Shown one piece after another: positions 59,692 to 64,000 of a stretch of 64,000 nucleotides of DNA. Positions within the stretch are counted from its first letter, which is position 1. Each line of letters opens with the position of its first letter. The position numbers were made by a program, and so were the translations under genes. Source of the DNA: Rhodanobacter ginsengisoli (lineage in GTDB: Bacteria > Pseudomonadota > Gammaproteobacteria > Xanthomonadales > Rhodanobacteraceae); the NCBI RefSeq assembly GCF_042657065.1, contig NZ_JBHSNF010000001.1, forward strand, positions 1,054,001 to 1,118,000. Reading direction: 5' to 3'. Below the pieces are notes generated by a model. That model worked only from the letters and a program-made list of their open reading frames with translations. It was not told the origin of the DNA and searched no databases.

Positions 59692-60558
59692 TCAGCCGTT
59701 GCGTACGCGGATCAATCCTTCCTGCGCGGTGGAGGCCACCAGCCGGCCGTCGCGGCTGAAGATCTGCCCGCGCGCCAGTCCGCGTCCGCCCTGGGCGGTC
59801 GGGCTGTCGAACGAATACAGCAGCCATTCGTCGACGCGGAACGGGCGATGGAACCACAGTGCGTGGTCGAGGCTGGCCATCTGCACGTTGCGCGTCATGT
59901 AGGAAATGCCGTGCGGCAGGGTGGCGGTGCCGATCAGGTGGAAATCCGAGGCGTAGGCGAGCAGGGCGCGATGCAGGATCGCCGCGTCGTCGATCGGTGC
60001 GGTGAGGCGGAACCAGATGTGCTGGATCGGAGGCCGCTTGACCGGGTGCATGTCATCGCGCGGCCACACCTGGCGGAATTCGAACGGACCGTCGATGCCC
60101 AGCCAGCGCTGCAGCTTCACCGGCAACCGCGCCAGTTCCTCGGGCGGCAGGTGACGCATCGGTTCCAGGTCTTCCGGCAGCGGTACTTCCGGCATCGTGG
60201 TCTGGTGTTCGACCCCCTGCTCGGGTTCCTGGAAGGAGATCGAGCCGTTGAGGATCGGCTGGCCGTGCTGGATCGCCACCACCCGGCGCGAGGAGAAGCT
60301 GCCGCCGTCGCGGGTCCGCTCCACGCTGTACACGATCGGTGCCTCGATGTCGCCGGCACGCAGGAAATACGCATGCAGCGAGTGCGCCTCGCGCATCGGA
60401 TCGACCGTCTGCTGTGCCGCGGCCAGCGCCTGACCCAGGACCTGGCCGCCGAACACGAAACGGGTGCCGATGTCGCGACTCTGGCCGCGGAACAGGTTGT
60501 CTTCCAGCCGCTCGAGCTGCAGCAACTCGACCAGTTCGGTCACGTGGTTGGGGGACAT
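59692..60558 (-). CDS. tesB: Acyl-CoA thioesterase II
   Basis: A 288-residue double-hotdog protein with LFRGQSRDIGTRFVFGGQVL, GQALAAAQQTV, HSLHAYFLRAGDIEAPIVYS and the C-terminal half SFSSRRVVAIQHGQPILNGS, DHALWFHRPFRVDEWLLYSF. It hydrolyses acyl-CoA of various chain lengths in the cytosol. The length matches E. coli TesB (286). It starts at ATG 60558. Confidence 0.95.
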   Translation of the reverse strand: MSPNHVTELVELLQLERLEDNLFRGQSRDIGTRFVFGGQVLGQALAAAQQTVDPMREAHSLHAYFLRAGDIEAPIVYSVERTRDGGSFSSRRVVAIQHGQPILNGSISFQEPEQGVEHQTTMPEVPLPEDLEPMRHLPPEELARLPVKLQRWLGIDGPFEFRQVWPRDDMHPVKRPPIQHIWFRLTAPIDDAAILHRALLAYASDFHLIGTATLPHGISYMTRNVQMASLDHALWFHRPFRVDEWLLYSFDSPTAQGGRGLARGQIFSRDGRLVASTAQEGLIRVRNG

Positions 60559-60618
60559 CGGGCGGGCTCGTTGCGGCGGTGGAAGGCGCGATTATAGTGG
60601 CCTCGGCCCGCCGGGTAT

Positions 60619-61179
60619 TCAGCGGGCGCCGATCCGGGTCAGGCCGCTGCCCTGCAGGACCCGGTCCCAGGGGAACATCGGGCCGGGGTCGAGCTTGCGG
60701 CGGATCTGCCGCGCGGGATCGTCGCTGGCCGGCATCAGCGCGGTGTCCAGGTCCTCGTGGCCGGCGATCTGCCGCAGGCTGGGGAAATCGCTGCACAACC
60801 GGGCCAGCAGCGCGCGCAGCGCGTCGATCTGGGCGGCGGGATAGGGCTCGGTCATCTGCTGCTGGCGCGAATCCCACCAGTGCGGGTAGCGGCCGAGGTT
60901 GACCAGCTCGATGCCGATCGAGTTCGGGTTGTGCCCGCGTACATGGTTCGCCACGCGAGTGCCCGGCACATAGCGGCATACCGCACCGTCGCGGTCGATG
61001 TAGTAGTGACCGCTGTTGCCGGTGCCGCCGGGGTGCAGCACCTTCTCGCCATAGTCGCGCGCGGTGGCGAGATCCGGCAGTTCGGTGCAGTGGATCACCA
61101 CCAGCTCGACGGCGTCGGCGGCGCGTTCGGGCAACAGCTCGACGTAGGGCAGCGGCTGGTCGTGAATGATCGGGTTCAT
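60619..61179 (-). CDS. N-acetylmuramoyl-L-alanine amidase (AmpD-like)
   Basis: A 186-residue amidase_2 zinc hydrolase. Putative zinc ligands are His30 in ELVVIHCTELPDL, the His in AGHEDLDT, and an Asp near the end (KLDPGPMFPW). GHYYIDRDGAVCRYVPGTRV and NPNSIGIELVNLGRYPHW are hallmarks. No signal peptide is evident, so it resembles cytosolic AmpD, which recycles muropeptides and affects beta-lactamase induction. The active site is intact. Confidence 0.92.
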   Translation of the reverse strand: MNPIIHDQPLPYVELLPERAADAVELVVIHCTELPDLATARDYGEKVLHPGGTGNSGHYYIDRDGAVCRYVPGTRVANHVRGHNPNSIGIELVNLGRYPHWWDSRQQQMTEPYPAAQIDALRALLARLCSDFPSLRQIAGHEDLDTALMPASDDPARQIRRKLDPGPMFPWDRVLQGSGLTRIGAR

Positions 61180-61268
61180 GGATGGCAGTTTCGCATGGGC
61201 CGGGCCGCCCGGAAACGCCGCCTGTTACCATGCCCGCCTTGCATTCTGCAGTTTTCATGGAGACCGCC

Positions 61269-61796
61269 ATGCGCGGCCAGATCATTCTTTCGCACGGTTC
61301 GGATTCCAGTCCGGACGCGACCAAGGTCAGCATGCTGGCCGCACTGGCCGAATCGCTGGGCTGGCGCACGCAACGGCCGGACTACGCCGCCGACGACGCG
61401 CGTGGCCATGCCGGCTCGGTGGCGCCGCGCATCGCCCGCCTGCGCGCCACGGTCGAGGCGCTGGATGCACCGCCGCTGCTGGTCGGTTCGAGCATGGGTG
61501 CATTCGTGTCCGGGCTGGTCTCGCTGGATGTGCCGGTGGCCGGCCTGTTGCTGCTGGCCACGCCGTGCGAGATCCCCGGTTACACCCGGGCATTCGACCT
61601 GCGCGAGGGAGTGCCGACGCTGTTGATCCACGGCTGGCGCGACGAGGTGTGTCCGCTGGCGGGGGTGCATGCATTCGCTGCCCGGCGGCGGTTGCCGTTG
61701 CTGATGCTGGATGACGACCATCGCCTGGGTGCGAGCATGGACGCGATCGCCGCCGAGTTCCTGCGGATGCTGGATCAGCTGGCGGATGCCGCATGA
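61269..61796 (+). CDS. Small alpha/beta hydrolase (YqiA-like)
   Basis: This 175-residue protein starts at ATG 61269 after GGAGA. IILSHGSDSSPDATKVSMLA is the first strand and loop. VGSSMGAFVSGLVSLDVPVA has the G-x-S-x-G nucleophile elbow, VPTLLIHGWRDEVCPLAGVH the acidic residue, and DDDHRLGAS the His. The compact size fits YqiA-type esterases. An ATG at 61257 would add four residues. Its stop overlaps the rlmKL start in ATGA. Confidence 0.88.
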   Translation: MRGQIILSHGSDSSPDATKVSMLAALAESLGWRTQRPDYAADDARGHAGSVAPRIARLRATVEALDAPPLLVGSSMGAFVSGLVSLDVPVAGLLLLATPCEIPGYTRAFDLREGVPTLLIHGWRDEVCPLAGVHAFAARRRLPLLMLDDDHRLGASMDAIAAEFLRMLDQLADAA

Positions 61797-63979
61797 GCCA
61801 CTACTTCGCGACCTGCCCCAAGGGCCTGGAATACCTGCTGCGCGACGAACTGATCGGGCTCGGCGCCAGCGACGTGCGCGAGGCACTGGCCGGCGCGCAT
61901 TTCTCCGGTTCGCTGGAAACCGCGTACCGGGCCTGTCTGTGGTCGCGCCTGGCCAGCCGCATCCTGCTGCCGCTGGCCGAGTTCGATGCGGCCGACGACG
62001 ATGCGCTGTACCGCGGCGTGCAGGATATCGACTGGAGCCAGCACCTGGCCGCGCATGCCACCTTCGCGGTGGATGCGGGCACGGCGATGAGCAAGCTGAC
62101 CCACAGCCAGTTCATCGGCCTGCGCACCAAGGATGCGGTGGTCGACCAGTTCCGCCAGCGCGACGGCAACCGCCCCGGCATCGACACCGACGAGCCGGAC
62201 ATCCGCATCAACGTGCGCCTGCGCCGCGATCGGGCCACCCTGTCGCTGGATCTGGCCGGCTCGCCGTTGCACCGCCGTGGCTGGCGCGAAGTGCAGGGCG
62301 AGGCGCCGCTGAAGGAGAACCTGGCCGCCGCGATGCTGCTGCGCGCACGCTGGCCGGAGGTGTATGCCGCCGGCGGCGCGCTGCTCGATCCGATGTGCGG
62401 CTCCGGCACGCTGCTGATCGAAGGCGCGCTGATGGCCGCCGATGTGGCACCGGGCCTGCGCCGCGAGTATTTCGGCTTCCTCGGCTGGCAGCAGCACGAC
62501 ATCGCGTTGTGGCGCGGCTTGCTGGACGAGGCGAAGCAACGCGCCGACACCGGCCTGCGCGCACTGCGCAGCGTGTTTTTCGGCAGCGATGCCGATCCGC
62601 GCATGGTACAGACGGCCAAACGCAACGCGCAGGAAGCGGGCGTGGCCGGCTTCTTCACCCTGGACAAGCAGGACGTCGCCCATGCCGCGCCGCCGCCGGG
62701 CATCGACTACGGCCTGGTCATCACCAATCCGCCCTACGGCGAACGACTGGGTGAACGCGCCGAGATGCCGAAGCTGTATCGCCTGCTGGGCGATACGCTG
62801 CGGGCGCGTTTCAGCGGCTGGCGCGCCGCCGTGCTGGCCGGCGACGTCGAGCTGGGTCGTGCCATGCAACTGCACGCGGACAAGCGCTACGTGCTGTACA
62901 ACGGCGCGCTGGAAACCATCCTGCTGACGTTCGACCTGGGCAAGCGCGACGAGGCGCCACGCGAACCGAAGCCCTTGTCGGCCGGTGCGCAGATGTTGAA
63001 GAACCGGCTCGAGAAGAACCTCAGGCACCTGCGCAAGCGGCTGACCCGCGAAGGCATCCATTGCTGGCGTGCCTACGATCAGGACCTGCCCGAATACGCT
63101 GCCGCAATCGATGTCTATGGCGATACCAGCGGCAACGATCACCTGCACATCCAGGAATACCGCGCACCGGCCGACGTGCCGGCCGACGTCGCCCGCCTGC
63201 GCCTGCGCGAAATTGCCCGCGTCGCCGGCGAGGTGCTCGGCGTGCCGCGCGAGCGGATCGCGATCAAGACCCGCGAACGCGGCAAGGGCGGTTCCAAGTA
63301 CGGCCAGCTCGACCAGCGCAACGAGTTCATCGAGGTGGAGGAGGACGGCCTGAAATTCCTGGTCAACCTCACCGACTATCTGGATACCGGGCTGTTCCTC
63401 GACCACCGGCTGGTACGCGCGAAAGTGCGCGAGCTGGCGGACGGGAAATGCTTCCTCAACCTGTTTGCCTACACCGCCACCGCCAGCGTGCATGCGGCGG
63501 CGGGCGGTGCGCTGGAAACCACCAGCGTGGACCTGTCCGCCACCTACCTGGAATGGGCCTCGCGCAATCTCGCGCTGAACGGCTTCAGCGGTTCCAGCCA
63601 TCGGCTGATGCAGTTCGACGCGCTGGAGTTCCTGCAGCGCGATCGCGGGCACTACGGCCTGATCTTCGTCGACCCGCCGACCTTCTCCAATTCCAAGCGC
63701 GCCGACGACTTCGATGTGCAGCGTGACCACGTGAAGCTGCTCGATGCCTGCAACGAACGGCTGACCCGCGATGGCGTGATCGTGTTCTCGAACAATTTCC
63801 GCCGCTTCAAGCTCGATCGTGCGGAACTGGAGCAGCGCTACGAAATCGAGGATTGGACCGCACCCAGCATCCCGTTCGACTTCGCCCGCCGTGCCGATAT
63901 CCACGGTTGCTGGCTGCTGCGCCGCCGCAAGCCGGACCCCGGAATCAACCCGTGGGACAGCGCCCGCATCAAAAAATGA
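61793..63979 (+). CDS. rlmL: Bifunctional 23S rRNA methyltransferase RlmKL
   Basis: This 728-residue fusion of two methyltransferases modifies 23S rRNA: m2G2445 (RlmL half) and m7G2069 (RlmK half). The N-terminal THUMP domain is followed by LLDPMCGSGTLLIEGALMAA and the NPPY motif VITNPPYGERLGE. The second half has CFLNLFAYTATASVHAAAGG and LIFVDPPTFSNSKRADDF. The length is close to E. coli RlmKL (702). The gene ends 21 bases before the window edge. Confidence 0.96.
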   Translation: MSHYFATCPKGLEYLLRDELIGLGASDVREALAGAHFSGSLETAYRACLWSRLASRILLPLAEFDAADDDALYRGVQDIDWSQHLAAHATFAVDAGTAMSKLTHSQFIGLRTKDAVVDQFRQRDGNRPGIDTDEPDIRINVRLRRDRATLSLDLAGSPLHRRGWREVQGEAPLKENLAAAMLLRARWPEVYAAGGALLDPMCGSGTLLIEGALMAADVAPGLRREYFGFLGWQQHDIALWRGLLDEAKQRADTGLRALRSVFFGSDADPRMVQTAKRNAQEAGVAGFFTLDKQDVAHAAPPPGIDYGLVITNPPYGERLGERAEMPKLYRLLGDTLRARFSGWRAAVLAGDVELGRAMQLHADKRYVLYNGALETILLTFDLGKRDEAPREPKPLSAGAQMLKNRLEKNLRHLRKRLTREGIHCWRAYDQDLPEYAAAIDVYGDTSGNDHLHIQEYRAPADVPADVARLRLREIARVAGEVLGVPRERIAIKTRERGKGGSKYGQLDQRNEFIEVEEDGLKFLVNLTDYLDTGLFLDHRLVRAKVRELADGKCFLNLFAYTATASVHAAAGGALETTSVDLSATYLEWASRNLALNGFSGSSHRLMQFDALEFLQRDRGHYGLIFVDPPTFSNSKRADDFDVQRDHVKLLDACNERLTRDGVIVFSNNFRRFKLDRAELEQRYEIEDWTAPSIPFDFARRADIHGCWLLRRRKPDPGINPWDSARIKK

Positions 63980-64000
63980 ACCCTTCAGTGCACATTAAGC

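Noticed and set aside
61775..63904. 709-codon minus-strand frame opposite rlmKL
   Set aside because: Shadow of a well-recognised methyltransferase fusion; no motif of its own.

Overview
The window is GC-rich, densely coded bacterial chromosome with many ATGA/GTGA overlaps between genes. The gene content (a diaminopimelate pathway block, GNAT-minCDE, parC, rlmKL, an aspartate/glutamate leucyltransferase, xanthomonad-like small membrane proteins, two-partner secretion and type VI secretion genes) suggests a gammaproteobacterium of the Xanthomonadales/Lysobacterales, most likely Rhodanobacteraceae (Rhodanobacter/Dyella-like). This placement is inferred from protein resemblance, not computed. No tRNA, rRNA, CRISPR array, transposase or prophage gene was recognised.

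Layout. 1-0.6 kb: the end of a formylglycine-generating-enzyme-like (SUMF1) protein and a small SHOCT-like membrane protein. 1.1-12.9 kb: a two-partner secretion operon, made of a TpsB transporter, a roughly 3000-residue repetitive TpsA exoprotein interrupted by a 95-base assembly gap, and a third gene for an unrecognised secreted, cysteine-containing protein. 12.9-14.0 kb: an isolated tssA (type VI secretion). 14.2-18.3 kb: small conserved proteins, an FMN reductase, and dapD-arsC-like-dapE for lysine/peptidoglycan precursor synthesis. 18.3-21.6 kb: a SLOG-like protein with four membrane segments (candidate nucleotide-responsive effector) divergent from a zinc-ribbon methyltransferase. 21.6-27.9 kb: penicillin-acylase-like and phosphodiester-glycosidase-like genes, a periplasmic DJ-1 protein, a GlxA-type regulator and a Nudix hydrolase. 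27.9-31.8 kb: a two-subunit lipoate ligase, an exported protein and parC.

31.9-38.9 kb: an Lrp regulator divergent from an EamA exporter and an aldo/keto reductase; a TraB/GumN protein; cyclopropane fatty acid synthase; DUF190 and crcB behind a fluoride riboswitch; and a Bcr/CflA drug exporter. 38.9-43.7 kb: a DUF2235/Tle1-like hydrolase, ChaB, a small HExxH protein and a GNAT-minC-minD-minE operon. 43.9-51.3 kb: a NarL-type two-component pair, a membrane-anchored SRPBCC/GyrI-like protein with a clear terminator, and a GldA-GldF-GldG-like ABC system. 51.4-54.3 kb: copper delivery to cytochrome oxidase (CtaG, PCu(A)C, SCO), a DUF423 protein and a small anchored protein. 54.3-59.7 kb: an SPFH/ribbon-helix-helix operon behind AT-rich palindromes, purT, a glutamate-synthase-like FMN protein, a leucyltransferase and a DUF2007-like protein. 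59.7-64 kb: tesB, an AmpD-like amidase, an alpha/beta hydrolase and rlmKL.

The items most worth following up are the SLOG-membrane protein at 18.3-20.0 kb; the TPS operon, with its third gene, HMW1-like C-terminal cysteine pair and near-identical internal repeats; the SPFH-RHH operon with its palindromes; the fluoride riboswitch; and the split lipoate ligase. All family assignments come from reading translated sequence without database searches.
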